A stretch of DNA of 39,324 nucleotides, taken from contig JACIWB010000010.1 of assembly GCA_014361245.1 (NCBI GenBank), positions 1 through 39,324 of the forward strand, read 5' to 3'. Shown one piece after another: positions 16,450-25,031 of the stretch (the stretch's first letter is position 1; every line of letters starts with the position of its first letter). The translations under genes were made by a program, and so were the position numbers. The stretch is from Thermoplasmatales archaeon. Its GTDB lineage: Archaea; Thermoplasmatota; E2; UBA202; JdFR-43. A model generated the notes under the pieces. That model was not told the origin of the DNA. It worked only from the letters and a program-made list of their open reading frames with translations, and ran no database searches.

Positions 16450-17236
16450 AGATATATTTATTGTTTTTCAAAAAGAAATTAAGGAATACTGGAGATGGAA
16501 GCTTCATATAGTTTTTGATGCTTTTTTTCCACTTTTAGATACTGTGCTATTTATCATAATATGGAGCGCAATTCTTAAAGGAGGATTTGAGGGTTATGGA
16601 ATGATAACAAAAGAAAATTACATTGGCTTTCTTATCTCTGGTATGATTGTCTGGAGTTTTGCAAGGAATTATTTAAGCGGTGAATTTACGAGAATATTTG
16701 TTGAAGAGAAGCACCGCAGAACAATTCAATATTTACTTTCTTCTCCTATAAACAGGATGGCAATACCATATGGTAAGTCCTTGCTACCAGTGCTTAGATC
16801 CATTTTCAATTCAATAATTTTAATTTCTGTTGGGCTTTCCTTGGGTTTTGTTTTTAAGGGAAATCCATTCCTTATACTTTTAATAATTTTCCTTACATTT
16901 CTAACATTTTCTGGAATTGGATTAACAATTGCTGCCCTCGGCTCCTGGCGGGAAGATATAGCTGATTCTGGATGGCTAATCTACTACATATTTGAAATAA
17001 CCGCTGGAATTTACTTCCCATTAGACATTCTCCCAGGCAATATAAAAAATATTTTCTTCGCCCTCCCTCAGGCGCAGGCGGTGCAGGCGATGCGTATGTT
17101 GGTGCTTGAAAATGCTGGCATTTATGACATTTTGCCCTTTATCTTGGCACTTGCTTTTTACTCGCTTGTCATGATTTTTTGTGCATTTTTTGCTTTTCGT
17201 TTTGTTGAAAGAAAGGCTATGCTTGTCGGGATTTGA
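16436..17236 (+). CDS. ABC-2-type exporter, membrane subunit
   Basis: A 266-residue protein with about six membrane helices and the ABC-2 pattern: an N-terminal cytoplasmic segment (FKDIFIVFQKEIKEYWRWKL), SGMIVWSFARNYLSGEFTR, EEKHRRTIQYLLSSPINRMA near the coupling region, and a late ITAGIYFPLDILPGNIKNIF loop. It is the permease partner of the ATPase encoded just upstream, whose 3' end it overlaps. It ends before a gene remnant and a convergent heliorhodopsin gene. No substrate-binding protein is present, which is consistent with export. Confidence 0.9.
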   Translation: MRIFKDIFIVFQKEIKEYWRWKLHIVFDAFFPLLDTVLFIIIWSAILKGGFEGYGMITKENYIGFLISGMIVWSFARNYLSGEFTRIFVEEKHRRTIQYLLSSPINRMAIPYGKSLLPVLRSIFNSIILISVGLSLGFVFKGNPFLILLIIFLTFLTFSGIGLTIAALGSWREDIADSGWLIYYIFEITAGIYFPLDILPGNIKNIFFALPQAQAVQAMRMLVLENAGIYDILPFILALAFYSLVMIFCAFFAFRFVERKAMLVGI

Positions 17237-17267
17237 TTAATAATAAACAGGGGCAAAGTATAATACA

Positions 17268-17482
17268 ATGAAAGTTTGGATATTAAATTATAGAAATGCA
17301 GAAGTGGTGAGATTGCTAGAAGGAAGCATGATATAAGTATATTTTGTGTTGATTAAGTTGATTTAGAAAAGATTGACGCAGAGCTATATATTTTCAGTTC
17401 TCCTTTTCATATCGGCTCGCCAAAGAATAAAAGTTCCTCTTTAAGCGCATATAAGGAAAAGATTGAAGTGCATCAAGGTTGA
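17268..17482 (+). pseudogene. Possible flavodoxin-like gene remnant
   Basis: The gap between the ABC permease and the heliorhodopsin contains broken coding sequence. ATG 17268 opens MKVWILNYRNAEVVRLLEGS before a stop. A different frame then gives VDLEKIDAELYIFSSPFHIG and continues SPKNKSSSLSAYKEK to a stop at 17480-17482. The pattern of an N-terminal strand followed by an FSSPFHIGSPK loop resembles flavodoxin folds (GSPIHxG-type loop). Length and frame breaks indicate a decayed fragment. It ends inside the convergent gene's 3' end. The family assignment is tentative. Confidence 0.4.
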
Positions 17483-18237
17483 AGTGTCCCAAAAAATATC
17501 TGCCAGGCAAGAAGTGATTTTGCTACAAGGCTCAAAATTATATAAATTTTCTCTCCATATAGATAATCCTTCCATTTACCTATTTTCTTATACTGCAGAA
17601 ACATATTTACAGCAAAAAGATTGAAAAAGAAAGCTATTGAAAAATATATTACAATAACAAAAAAGGGCATCTCCCCTCCATATAGCGCGCCAGCCGCAAG
17701 CGATATGGCTATAACAATCCATGGGACTATGCCAGCTATGCATCCTATTATATAAGATGTCCAATTTGTTTTTTTGGTTGTTTGGTTGTGGATTTCCATC
17801 ATCAGTCCCATTAAATTCATTATTCCAGTAAGTGCAAAAAGAGCAATTAATGTGCCCAATTCATATATTCCAGTCAAGATGGCAATTATAACAATCATTA
17901 GTGAAGCACTTATAGAATATTCATACCATCTATAGGGGTTAATATTGCTTTTCAGATTTTCAACATATCTTTTATAAAGAACTGTTGAAATTAAAAAATG
18001 GGCAATTGCAGATATTAACAAGAATAATGCCACCAATGGAGCAAGCTGGATATCAAATATTTTGTCTGTTGTAGGAACCAATGTTCTATTCAATTCGTCA
18101 AATCTGAGATAGGTTATATATATTGGCCATTTTTTATCACTACTTAAATATAGCATTATCGCTGATTGAAATAAATGTAAAAAGCCCATCAAAATATTAA
18201 AAAATCTCAATCTCTCATATTTTACTTCCTTTACCAT
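17473..18237 (-). CDS. Heliorhodopsin
   Basis: A seven-helix retinal protein of about 254 residues. The diagnostic motifs are RLRFFNILMGFLHLFQS in helix 1, the counterion Glu106 in RWYEYSISASLMIV of helix 3, GIMNLMGLMMEIHNQ, CIAGIVPWIVIA, and the helix 7 motif SLVAKSLLAWQ with Schiff-base Lys240, ending FFGTLQP. Type 1 rhodopsins differ in all these motifs. Heliorhodopsins are inverted in the membrane and do not pump ions; sensory or enzyme/transporter-modulating roles have been proposed. The start at 18237 is preferred over ATG 18255 because a TATA-like box (18259-18270) lies about 26 nt before it. No retinal synthesis gene is in view. Confidence 0.93.
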   Translation of the reverse strand: MVKEVKYERLRFFNILMGFLHLFQSAIMLYLSSDKKWPIYITYLRFDELNRTLVPTTDKIFDIQLAPLVALFLLISAIAHFLISTVLYKRYVENLKSNINPYRWYEYSISASLMIVIIAILTGIYELGTLIALFALTGIMNLMGLMMEIHNQTTKKTNWTSYIIGCIAGIVPWIVIAISLAAGALYGGEMPFFVIVIYFSIAFFFNLFAVNMFLQYKKIGKWKDYLYGEKIYIILSLVAKSLLAWQIFFGTLQP

Positions 18238-18326
18238 AAGGGAAATGGAAAACATTCTTAATATATTTTTCTAAATTTTTTAAATTAAATAATGAAAAAT
18301 TAAAATATAGCTCACATATTTTAATT
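18238..18326. promoter_or_regulatory. Divergent promoters of heliorhodopsin and esterase genes
   Basis: The region holds AAAAATATATTAAG-like sequence on the minus strand (18259-18270) facing the heliorhodopsin gene. On the plus strand a TAAAATATA box (18301-18309) lies about 22-26 nt before the esterase ATG. Both spacings suit leaderless transcripts. No operator-like palindrome is obvious. Confidence 0.45.
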
Positions 18327-19142
18327 ATGAAAAAACTGGCATGGTTAATATTATTGATTTTTTTATTTAGTGGTTTCACTTCTGGAATAAATAGGAGCAT
18401 TTCCAGTAGCCCAAATGAAGAATGGATAAACGGTAGAAGATTTTTGTGGGAAAAGCCGCAAACAGGATGCAATTATCCTGTAATAATTGTGCTGCACGCC
18501 GCACTTCAGCGTGCAGAAGTATGGTTTTATCCCTTTATCTGGAGCAATGGGCAGTATCTATTTGTTAAAGAAGCATTGAGAATGGGATATATGGTTGTTG
18601 CTCCCGATTCTTTAGAGCCATATGGTATAAAAGCATGGGATTCATTTTCAAATGAATCAGAAGATATATTGTTTTTCTATGATATTTTGGAATGGCTTTC
18701 TGAAAATGAAGCTGATATGGAGAGAATATATGTATGTGGTTTTTCATCCGGTGCTTTTATGGCGAGTAGATTAGCAATTTTTTGTGGTGATAAAATAGAA
18801 GGGGTAGTAATTTATGCTGGAGCAAATGCTGATTACATCAAAATTACAAAGAATGGACCAGAATTTGATTGCATTTCAAATCAGAGCATTCCATCTAATC
18901 ATTCACCTTCTTTAATAATTCATGGTAAAAAAGATAGATTTGTACCATATGAATGCGGTTTTCATTACTATGAAGAGCTAATAAAAAATGGAATTGATGC
19001 AAAATTTGTCTCTACTATCGGTGGTCATAGATGGCAATTTATGTATAATAAATATATTTTTGAATGGCTTGCTGGACAAAAAATTCTTTGGAAGAATGCT
19101 GCAGCGGAGTTGACCTGCCAGGCTACAAAAAGACCCTCCTGA
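18327..19142 (+). CDS. Secreted alpha/beta-hydrolase (PHB depolymerase/LpqC-like esterase)
   Basis: A 271-residue exported hydrolase. Residues 1-20 form a signal peptide. The core has VIIVLHAALQRAE (oxyanion region), the nucleophile elbow GFSSGAF, the acid-bearing LIIHGKKDRFVPYE, and the His in IGGHRW. The layout matches polyhydroxybutyrate-depolymerase-like and feruloyl-esterase-like families, which cleave ester bonds outside the cell. The last ten or so residues (LTCQATKRPS) look unrelated to the fold and may be a recent read-through extension. It is transcribed divergently from the heliorhodopsin gene; no functional link is evident. Confidence 0.8.
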   Translation: MKKLAWLILLIFLFSGFTSGINRSISSSPNEEWINGRRFLWEKPQTGCNYPVIIVLHAALQRAEVWFYPFIWSNGQYLFVKEALRMGYMVVAPDSLEPYGIKAWDSFSNESEDILFFYDILEWLSENEADMERIYVCGFSSGAFMASRLAIFCGDKIEGVVIYAGANADYIKITKNGPEFDCISNQSIPSNHSPSLIIHGKKDRFVPYECGFHYYEELIKNGIDAKFVSTIGGHRWQFMYNKYIFEWLAGQKILWKNAAAELTCQATKRPS

Positions 19143-19303
19143 TATAAAAGCGATTTTTAAATGTGCTTGTTGAAGCGGAAGGGTATGCGATTCGTGGATA
19201 TACAGAAATTTGTCATATGACAGCGGGAAAGATCTCCATTTGTATCGAAATTTCTAAAATAATCTTTTTCTTTGCTTGGGTTTGCTAAATCAACAAGCGT
19301 TAT

Positions 19304-19334
19304 TCTTATATACTAAAAGATTATATGCTTCCAT
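19304..19334 (+). promoter_or_regulatory. Promoter of the rps12-rps7-EF-2 operon
   Basis: A TTATATAC box at 19306-19313 lies about 26 nt before ATG 19335, so the mRNA is probably leaderless. The rest of the 192-nt gap (19143-19334) has no coding frame; it holds an 8-bp inverted repeat AGAAATTT/AAATTTCT (19204-19211 and 19248-19255) of unclear meaning. Confidence 0.55.
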
Positions 19335-19763
19335 ATGGGCAGAGGAATGTTCGCCGCTCGTAAATTGGCAAAAAATAAGCAGAAATTCAGGTGGAGTGAT
19401 AGCGGATACAAGAGATACATGCTCGATTTAAAGAGAAAAACTGACCCACTCGAAGGGGCGCCGCAGGCAAGAGGTATAGTGCTTGAAAAGATTGGAATAG
19501 AAGCAAGGCAGCCAAATTCTGCAATAAGGAAGGCAGTAAAAGTTCAATTGATAAAGAACGGGAAGGTTGTTACAGCCTTTACCCCGGGAGATAAAGCAAT
19601 TACATTCATAGATGAGCATGATGAAGTTATTATTGAAGGGATAGGAGGAAGAATGGGTCGTTCTAAGGGAGATATTCCTGGAGTAAGATATAAAGTCATA
19701 AAAGTAAATAATGTATCATTGAACGAACTTGTTAAAGGTAAGGTGGAGAAACCAGTGAGATAA
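19335..19763 (+). CDS. rps12: Ribosomal protein uS12
   Basis: A 142-residue archaeal/eukaryotic-type uS12. Landmarks are [37 protein letters not shown], the [12 protein letters not shown] stretch and [20 protein letters not shown]. The protein lies at the decoding centre of the small subunit. The start is set by the leaderless promoter. It overlaps rps7 by one base (TAATG), indicating translational coupling. The usual archaeal upstream partners (RNA polymerase subunits, L30e, NusA) are not present, since an esterase gene precedes it. Confidence 0.97.
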   Translation: MGRGMFAARKLAKNKQKFRWSDSGYKRYMLDLKRKTDPLEGAPQARGIVLEKIGIEARQPNSAIRKAVKVQLIKNGKVVTAFTPGDKAITFIDEHDEVIIEGIGGRMGRSKGDIPGVRYKVIKVNNVSLNELVKGKVEKPVR

Positions 19764-20323
19764 TGACCGAACTATTATTTGGAAAATATAGTTTAGAAGA
19801 TGTTGTAATAACGGACAAGGGACTGGCACAATATATAAACCTTCATCCAAGAAAATTGCATACTCACGGAAAGCATGCGAATAGAAGATTTAAGAAAGCA
19901 AATCTATCCATAATTGAGCGACTTATAAGCAACATGATGAGAACTGAAAAATATACTGGAAAAAAATTAAAAGCAACAAAGGTTGTTGAAAAAGCATTTG
20001 AAATAATTCACAAAAAAACAAAGAAAAATCCCGTACAGATTTTAATAAAGGCAATAGAAAACTCTGCTCCAAGAGAGGAAACAACTCGCTTATTTTTATC
20101 CGGAATATATGTTCCTCAAGCTGTAGATAGTGCTCCTTTGCGAAGGTTAGATATTGCTTTGAGAAATATATGCACTGGGGCAGTCAATAAAACATTCAGA
20201 AATAAAAAGAGAATTGAAGAATGTCTTGCTGATGAAATAATAAGCGCATCAAATGATGAGCCATCAAGTTTTGCAATAAGCAAAAAATTGGAAGTAGAAA
20301 GAATAGCGGAAAGTGCAAGGTGA
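19763..20323 (+). CDS. rps7: Ribosomal protein uS7
   Basis: A 186-residue archaeal uS7. Landmarks are [58 protein letters not shown], and the C-terminal [16 protein letters not shown]. It nucleates the head of the 30S subunit. It starts on the last base of the rps12 stop. Its final codons AGGTGA also form the ribosome binding site for EF-2, so all three genes are coupled. Confidence 0.97.
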   Translation: MTELLFGKYSLEDVVITDKGLAQYINLHPRKLHTHGKHANRRFKKANLSIIERLISNMMRTEKYTGKKLKATKVVEKAFEIIHKKTKKNPVQILIKAIENSAPREETTRLFLSGIYVPQAVDSAPLRRLDIALRNICTGAVNKTFRNKKRIEECLADEIISASNDEPSSFAISKKLEVERIAESAR

Positions 20324-20327
20324 GTAT

Positions 20328-22520
20328 ATGGGAAGGAAAGAAGAAAATATTGCAAAAGCAAAACAATTGAGATATATCCCAGAAAAAATAAGAAACATTG
20401 GCATAGTTGCCCACATAGACCATGGAAAAACAACTTTCTCGGATAATCTTCTCGCGGGCGCGGGCATGATTTCGGAAGAACTTGCGGGCGAGCAACTGGT
20501 GCTTGATTATGATGAGCAGGAGCAGGCGAGAGGTATAACAATAAATGCGGCTGCCGCCTCGATGGTTCATGAATATGAGGGACAGGAATATTTAATTAAC
20601 TTAATTGATACGCCGGGGCATGTTGATTTTGGAGGAGATGTTACCCGTGCAATGCGTGCTGTTGATGGTTGCATAGTCGTTGTTTGTGCTGTTGAGGGTG
20701 TAATGCCCCAAACTGAAACTGTTTTAAGGCAGGCTTTGAAGGAAAGAGTTAAACCAGTTTTGCTTATAAATAAGGTTGATAGACTTATAAATGAATTAAA
20801 ATTAAATCCTCAAGAAATGCAGCAGAGGTTTGTTAAGATAATTGCTGAAGTAAATAGGTTAATACAGAAAATGGCTCCAGAAGATTTTAAAAACTGGAGT
20901 GTTAAGCCAGAGGATGGAAGTGTTGCTTTTGGGAGTGCATTAAACAACTGGGCCATTTCAGTTCCATTTATGAAAAAAACAGGTATAACATTCAAAGATA
21001 TATATGAATACTGTTTGAAGGATGATCAAGAAACTCTTGCAAAAAAAGCACCTATTCATAAAATAACTCTGGATATGGTTATAAGGCATCTTCCAAATCC
21101 AAAAGAGGCGCAGAAATACAGAATTCCTAATATATGGAAGGGGGATTTAAATAGTGAAACTGGAAAGGCAATGGTGGAATGCAGTCCAAAGGGAGAGCTT
21201 GCAATGATGGTAACAAAAATAATTATTGACCCGCATGCAGGCGAAATAACTGTTGGAAGGGTTTTTTCAGGCACACTAAAAGAAGGAGAGGAAGTTTATA
21301 TACTGGGAATGCCGAAGTCATATCGCGTACAGCAGGTAGCGGTAATGGTAGGAGATACAAGAATACCAGTAGATGAGATACCAGCTGGCAATATTGCTGC
21401 AATAACTGGTTTGAGAGATAGCTATGCAGGATGTACAATCACATCAAATCCAGACCTTGAGCCATTTGAAGGAATAAAGCACTATTCTGAGCCTGTGGTT
21501 ACGGTTAGAGTTGAGGCGAAAAAGCCAGCTGATTTACCAAAACTTGTAAAAGTGCTTAGAGATGTTTCAAAAGCTGACCCTTCAATACAGGTAGAAATAA
21601 ACCAGGAGACGGGAGAGTATTTAATGTCTGGAATGGGTGAGCTACATCTTGAAATAACTGAATATAGAATAAAAAATGAGCATAAAGTTGATATAATTGT
21701 TTCGGACCCGACGGTAATTTACAGAGAAACTGTTCGCAAAAAATCGCCAGTTTTTGAAGGCAAATCCCCAAACAAGCATAATTGCATATATGTAGAGGTA
21801 GAACCACTTGAAGAAAATGTTGTTAAAGCCCTTTTAGAAGGACAGATAGAGGAAAATGTCAAAAAATATAGAAAAGAAGTTTCCAAAAAACTCGAAGAAC
21901 TTGGTATGAATAGAGAAGATGCAAAAGGTGTTTTTGCAATAAAGGGGGCAAATTTATTTACAGATGTAACAAAGGGGATACAGCACCTTAACGAAGCAAA
22001 GGAATTACTGATTCAGGCTTTTGAGGATGTCTGCAAAGCGGGCTGCAAGGCGGCGGAGCCGCTGCAGGGCGTGAAGGTGCGCCTTGTTGATGCAAAACTA
22101 CATGAGGATGCAATACACCGCGGGCCAGCACAGATGATACCCGCAACAAGAAACTCAATTTATGGAGCTATGACACTTGCCCAGCCAATTTTACTTGAGC
22201 CAATTCAGAAGGTATTTATATCTGTGCCGAGCGAGCTTCTGGGAAATGTTACAAGAGAAATAACCCAGAGAAGAGGGACAATTTTGGAAATTAAGAATGA
22301 GGGCGACATGAGCATTGTTCAAGCAAAAGCGCCTGTGGCGGAGATGTTTGGATTTGCATCAGCAATTCGCTCAGCTACTGGTGGAAGAGTTTTATGGAGT
22401 ACAGAGAATATGGGATTTGAACCATTGCCTGACTTTTTACAGGATGAAGTAATGAGGAAAATAAGGGAAAGAAAAGGACTTAAGCCAGAGCCATATCCAG
22501 CAGAGCATTATGCGGGATAA
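20328..22520 (+). CDS. fusA: Translation elongation factor EF-2
   Basis: A 730-residue translocase GTPase. G1 is [10 protein letters not shown]2 ARGITI, G3 DTPGHVDF and G4 NKVD. Domain IV carries the diphthamide region [19 protein letters not shown], whose His is the modification site. The C-terminus ends [11 protein letters not shown]. The start at 20328 ([14 protein letters not shown]) is chosen over an in-frame ATG at 20313 because GGTGA, which includes the rps7 stop, is correctly spaced as its ribosome binding site and because family members begin here. EF-1A and S10, often downstream in archaea, are absent; a convergent gene follows. Confidence 0.97.
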   Translation: MGRKEENIAKAKQLRYIPEKIRNIGIVAHIDHGKTTFSDNLLAGAGMISEELAGEQLVLDYDEQEQARGITINAAAASMVHEYEGQEYLINLIDTPGHVDFGGDVTRAMRAVDGCIVVVCAVEGVMPQTETVLRQALKERVKPVLLINKVDRLINELKLNPQEMQQRFVKIIAEVNRLIQKMAPEDFKNWSVKPEDGSVAFGSALNNWAISVPFMKKTGITFKDIYEYCLKDDQETLAKKAPIHKITLDMVIRHLPNPKEAQKYRIPNIWKGDLNSETGKAMVECSPKGELAMMVTKIIIDPHAGEITVGRVFSGTLKEGEEVYILGMPKSYRVQQVAVMVGDTRIPVDEIPAGNIAAITGLRDSYAGCTITSNPDLEPFEGIKHYSEPVVTVRVEAKKPADLPKLVKVLRDVSKADPSIQVEINQETGEYLMSGMGELHLEITEYRIKNEHKVDIIVSDPTVIYRETVRKKSPVFEGKSPNKHNCIYVEVEPLEENVVKALLEGQIEENVKKYRKEVSKKLEELGMNREDAKGVFAIKGANLFTDVTKGIQHLNEAKELLIQAFEDVCKAGCKAAEPLQGVKVRLVDAKLHEDAIHRGPAQMIPATRNSIYGAMTLAQPILLEPIQKVFISVPSELLGNVTREITQRRGTILEIKNEGDMSIVQAKAPVAEMFGFASAIRSATGGRVLWSTENMGFEPLPDFLQDEVMRKIRERKGLKPEPYPAEHYAG

Positions 22521-22723
22521 GCATTAAGGAAGCATTACATCAACCTTGCAGAAGTTGAATTCTTATCCAATATTTGTCTGTATAAAATTAAGTTTTTCAA
22601 ATTCGGAATGAGGGCAACAAACTTTTCTTCTCTACATTATTCAGAAATTGTAGTTAAGAGAAATCACATTTCCACGCTTTCTTTTCATTTTTTAAATTTT
22701 ACAAAAAATAAGAAGGGAAGAGA

Positions 22724-23440
22724 TTATCTTGCCCATATGCCATTTATGTGCATCACTACTATGCTGTCATCTTTTAGCCATCCGTCTATTTTTACTTCTT
22801 TTCCAACCAAGCCGTTAAGCTCTTCATACATTCTTTCAAGCGAGCCATCCCTATCAATGTCACTCTTTGAAAAACCTTGCTTTATCATCAGCCTTATGCC
22901 ATTTATGTAATAACTTCCATTCATTTCTTCAAGCACTCCCTGCAATTCAACAAATTCATTGTAGCATGGCTGGCGAAGCCATATGCGGTTTATGTGGCTT
23001 GCATAGAGTATGTTATCTTCAAGTAAGCCATTTATTATCACATTGCTTCCAACAAGCCCATTTATTTCTTCCATAACTGTTTCATATGTTCCATCCATAT
23101 CATAGTCGCTTCTTGAATTGGTGTTCAGGAAATGCTCGTCTCCAAAGTAAATTTCCATACCATTTACATAATATTTTCCATCAATGTATTCAAGTATTCC
23201 TTCCTCCCTTGTTAAGTTTAGATAATTCTCCGCCATTATTCTTGCTCTGTTATGATTGCGAGCCATTTCAATTACTCTTTCTCTTACCCTGTTCCTAAAG
23301 CGATATCCGCTGAAATCATTTCCATTGTTATTTTCATTGCTCCCTTTCATCGCACTTATCTGTGCCTGTGCAAGCACTGCTATTGCTATTGTCGCAACCA
23401 GAGCCAGCGCAACATATTTTTTATTCATTTTCATCACCAT
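22724..23440 (-). CDS. Secreted protein with two OB-like repeats and DxDxDG loops
   Basis: A 238-residue protein that I do not recognise as a named family. A signal peptide (residues about 5-30) is followed by a charged helical linker (YRFRNRVRERVIEMARNHNR). Two tandem repeats of about 75 residues follow, from EGILEYIDGKYYVNG to HINRIW and from QGVLEEMNGSYYINGI to HINGIW. Each contains a calcium-loop-like segment (DYDMDGTYE, DIDRDGSLE) and an EELNGLVG-type helix followed by small beta strands, suggesting an OB-like fold. The start is ambiguous. A TATA-like box suits leaderless ATG 23440, while GGTGAT within the first codons suits ATG 23428 (MNKKY). Confidence 0.7.
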   Translation of the reverse strand: MVMKMNKKYVALALVATIAIAVLAQAQISAMKGSNENNNGNDFSGYRFRNRVRERVIEMARNHNRARIMAENYLNLTREEGILEYIDGKYYVNGMEIYFGDEHFLNTNSRSDYDMDGTYETVMEEINGLVGSNVIINGLLEDNILYASHINRIWLRQPCYNEFVELQGVLEEMNGSYYINGIRLMIKQGFSKSDIDRDGSLERMYEELNGLVGKEVKIDGWLKDDSIVVMHINGIWAR

Positions 23441-23508
23441 GATTAAAACTATTGCTTTGTTTATATATATTTACCAGATTTATTACCCATTTTTTCCCAA
23501 ATCATTTC

Positions 23509-23841
23509 CTATTCTAAGCTCAATATCAGCAATATTATCAATGCAAGTGTTTCAAAAAGATGGGGCATTGAAGGGAAATAAAATGAAAGAAATCTTTGAA
23601 CAAGCAGAACTCCTATGAAAAAAACCAAGCCCAGCATAAATGAAGATTTTGTTTTAAGAAAGCTATTTATATATATCAAAAGAAGGGCGAGCAAAAGAAC
23701 AAGATTTATAATTGTTGAAAAAACATAAAATAATCTCAATCTATTAACAAGTCTTTCCTCCCATCTTGGTTGAGCAATCGCAAAATTAGCTATCTGTAAA
23801 GCAAGCATCACAGCAACAACCCAAACAACAATTTTTTTCAT
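23509..23841 (-). CDS. Small membrane protein, unknown function
   Basis: A 110-residue protein with a hydrophobic N-terminus that could be a signal peptide (MKKIVVWVVAVMLALQIANF), a short positively charged loop (RWEERLVNRLRLF), and then three membrane helices to about residue 108. It starts one nucleotide after the stop of the winged-helix gene, so the two are almost certainly one operon. Pairs of a winged-helix regulator and a small membrane protein are common in this archaeal group, but the role is unknown. The family is not recognised. Confidence 0.65.
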   Translation of the reverse strand: MKKIVVWVVAVMLALQIANFAIAQPRWEERLVNRLRLFYVFSTIINLVLLLALLLIYINSFLKTKSSFMLGLVFFIGVLLVQRFLSFYFPSMPHLFETLALIILLILSLE

Positions 23842-23842
23842 A

Positions 23843-24157
23843 TTACATCACCCCTTTCCTATTTATTTTATTTTTCCCAATTTTTTCCCAAATCTCATAA
23901 AAATGCTTTATATTCTGCTCCAGCAAATCAGATATAAAATACATTTTTGCATATCCCTCACCCATCGAAGTTATCAGGCTATTCTTTTCAAGCACTTTCA
24001 AATGATGCCTCACAGTTTTGTAATCCATACCTGTAATCCTCGCAATTTCATTCGCATTCATTGGCTTTTCAATCAGCAATTCAATTATTCTTCCTCTGTT
24101 GGCTCCCCCCGCAGAAGCAGCCAGAAGCCACCAAAGAAGTTTCTTTATCGGGTTCAA
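23843..24157 (-). CDS. ArsR-like winged-helix regulator
   Basis: A 104-residue DNA-binding protein. Residues about 18-80 are a winged helix: GGANRGRIIELLIEKPMNAN, then EIARITGMDYKTVRHHLKVL, and a wing with SLITSMGEGYAKMYFIS. The C-terminal helix (NIKHFYEIWEKIGK) probably dimerises. There are no Cys ligands, so metal sensing is unlikely. It precedes the small membrane protein by one base and probably regulates this operon; the divergent neighbour is a tRNA gene. The target is not visible. Confidence 0.8.
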   Translation of the reverse strand: MNPIKKLLWWLLAASAGGANRGRIIELLIEKPMNANEIARITGMDYKTVRHHLKVLEKNSLITSMGEGYAKMYFISDLLEQNIKHFYEIWEKIGKNKINRKGVM

Positions 24158-24220
24158 TGCTTGATAATTCCTTCCAAATTATAATTTTTTCTTTATCTTT
24201 TTAACTTGTCCAGCATAAAA

Positions 24221-24235
24221 CTTTAAAATATTTCC
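24221..24235 (+). promoter_or_regulatory. TATA-like box of tRNA-Val
   Basis: CTTTAAAATATTTCC lies about 20-27 nt before the tRNA-Val 5' end, consistent with a promoter that starts close to the mature end. Confidence 0.45.
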
Positions 24236-24250
24236 TTGTTATTACTTTGC

Positions 24251-24323
24251 GGGCTCGTGGTCTAGGGGTTATGATGTCGCCTTGACACGGCGGAGGTCGA
24301 GGGTTCGAATCCCTCCGAGCCCA
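24251..24323 (+). tRNA. tRNA-Val (anticodon GAC)
   Basis: The acceptor stem GGGCTCG pairs with CGAGCCC. The T arm is GAGGGTTCGAATCCCTC. The anticodon stem TCGCC/GGCGG encloses the loop TTGACAC, giving anticodon GAC for GTC valine codons. The discriminator is A and no CCA is encoded. The E1-like gene begins 3 nt after its 3' end. Confidence 0.93.
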
Positions 24324-24326
24324 TAA

Positions 24327-25031
24327 ATGAATAGATATGAAAAGCAAATTCCGATTTTAGGAAAAGAAGGGCAGGAGAAGCTTAAAGAAGCAAAAATTGC
24401 TGTTGTAGGGGCGGGCGGGCTTGGCTCTGCTGTTTGCTTTTATCTTGCATCTGCTGGGTTTGGGCATATTAAGATAATAGATAGCGATGCTGTTGAGTTG
24501 TCTAATTTGAATAGGCAGATAATTCACTGGGAAGAAGATATTGGAAAGGATAAAGTTTTTTCTGCTGTTGAAAAGTTAAGGAAGTTAAATAGCGAAGTAG
24601 AAATAGTTGGAATTAAAGAGAAAATAAGCAGGCATAATATGGACTTGCTTAAAGATGCGGATGCAATTGTTGATTGCCTTGATAATTTTGAATCAAGATA
24701 TATATTGAATGAAGCATGCCTTGAATATGAAATTCCTCTATTTCACGGAGCATGCAGGGCATTTCAGGGGCAGGCAACAGTTATAATACCATATAAAACT
24801 GCATGCCTAAAATGCATTTTTCCTAAAGTCAGGGATGAAAAAAATTTGCCAATTATTGGAAGTGTTGCTGGAACAATAGCAACGATACAGGCAACTGAAT
24901 TAATAAAATATATAGTTGGAATTAAGCCATCTCTTGAAAATAAACTTCTCATCTATGATGCCCATTTTCTTTCCTACTATCTGGTTGATTTAGAAAAAAA
25001 TAAAAACTGCCCCGCTTGTAGTAAAAGATGA
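24327..25031 (+). CDS. E1-like adenylyltransferase (ThiF/MoeB family)
   Basis: A 234-residue E1-type enzyme. The ATP site has GAGGLG (29-34) and IDSD near 51-54, Arg63 in NRQ, Lys74/76 and Asp119 in VDCLDN. Two Cys pairs (C160/C163 and C228/C231) form the structural zinc site. The segment around 172-185 (KNLPIIGSVAGTIATIQ) has no Cys where thioester-forming homologues often carry one. It adenylates the C-terminal Gly of small beta-grasp proteins. The MoaD/ThiS-like gene overlaps by 4 nt and is the obvious partner. Whether it also activates the Ubl at 38593 is open. It lies 3 nt after tRNA-Val. Confidence 0.88.
   Translation: MNRYEKQIPILGKEGQEKLKEAKIAVVGAGGLGSAVCFYLASAGFGHIKIIDSDAVELSNLNRQIIHWEEDIGKDKVFSAVEKLRKLNSEVEIVGIKEKISRHNMDLLKDADAIVDCLDNFESRYILNEACLEYEIPLFHGACRAFQGQATVIIPYKTACLKCIFPKVRDEKNLPIIGSVAGTIATIQATELIKYIVGIKPSLENKLLIYDAHFLSYYLVDLEKNKNCPACSKR

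Noticed and set aside
17473-18255. Type 1 (pumping) rhodopsin
   Set aside because: The helix 3 and helix 7 motifs match heliorhodopsins and not proton, sodium or chloride pumps.
19204-19255. 8-bp inverted repeat AGAAATTT/AAATTTCT before rps12
   Set aside because: The loop is 36 nt and the arms are A/T-only in a rich A/T context; it is probably chance and lies upstream of the promoter.
20313-20327. Upstream ATG for EF-2
   Set aside because: It overlaps rps7, while GGTGA is well spaced for the ATG at 20328, where homologues start.
22521-22723. Small reading frames in the gap after EF-2
   Set aside because: They are low-complexity, lack start signals and mostly lie opposite the convergent secreted-protein gene.
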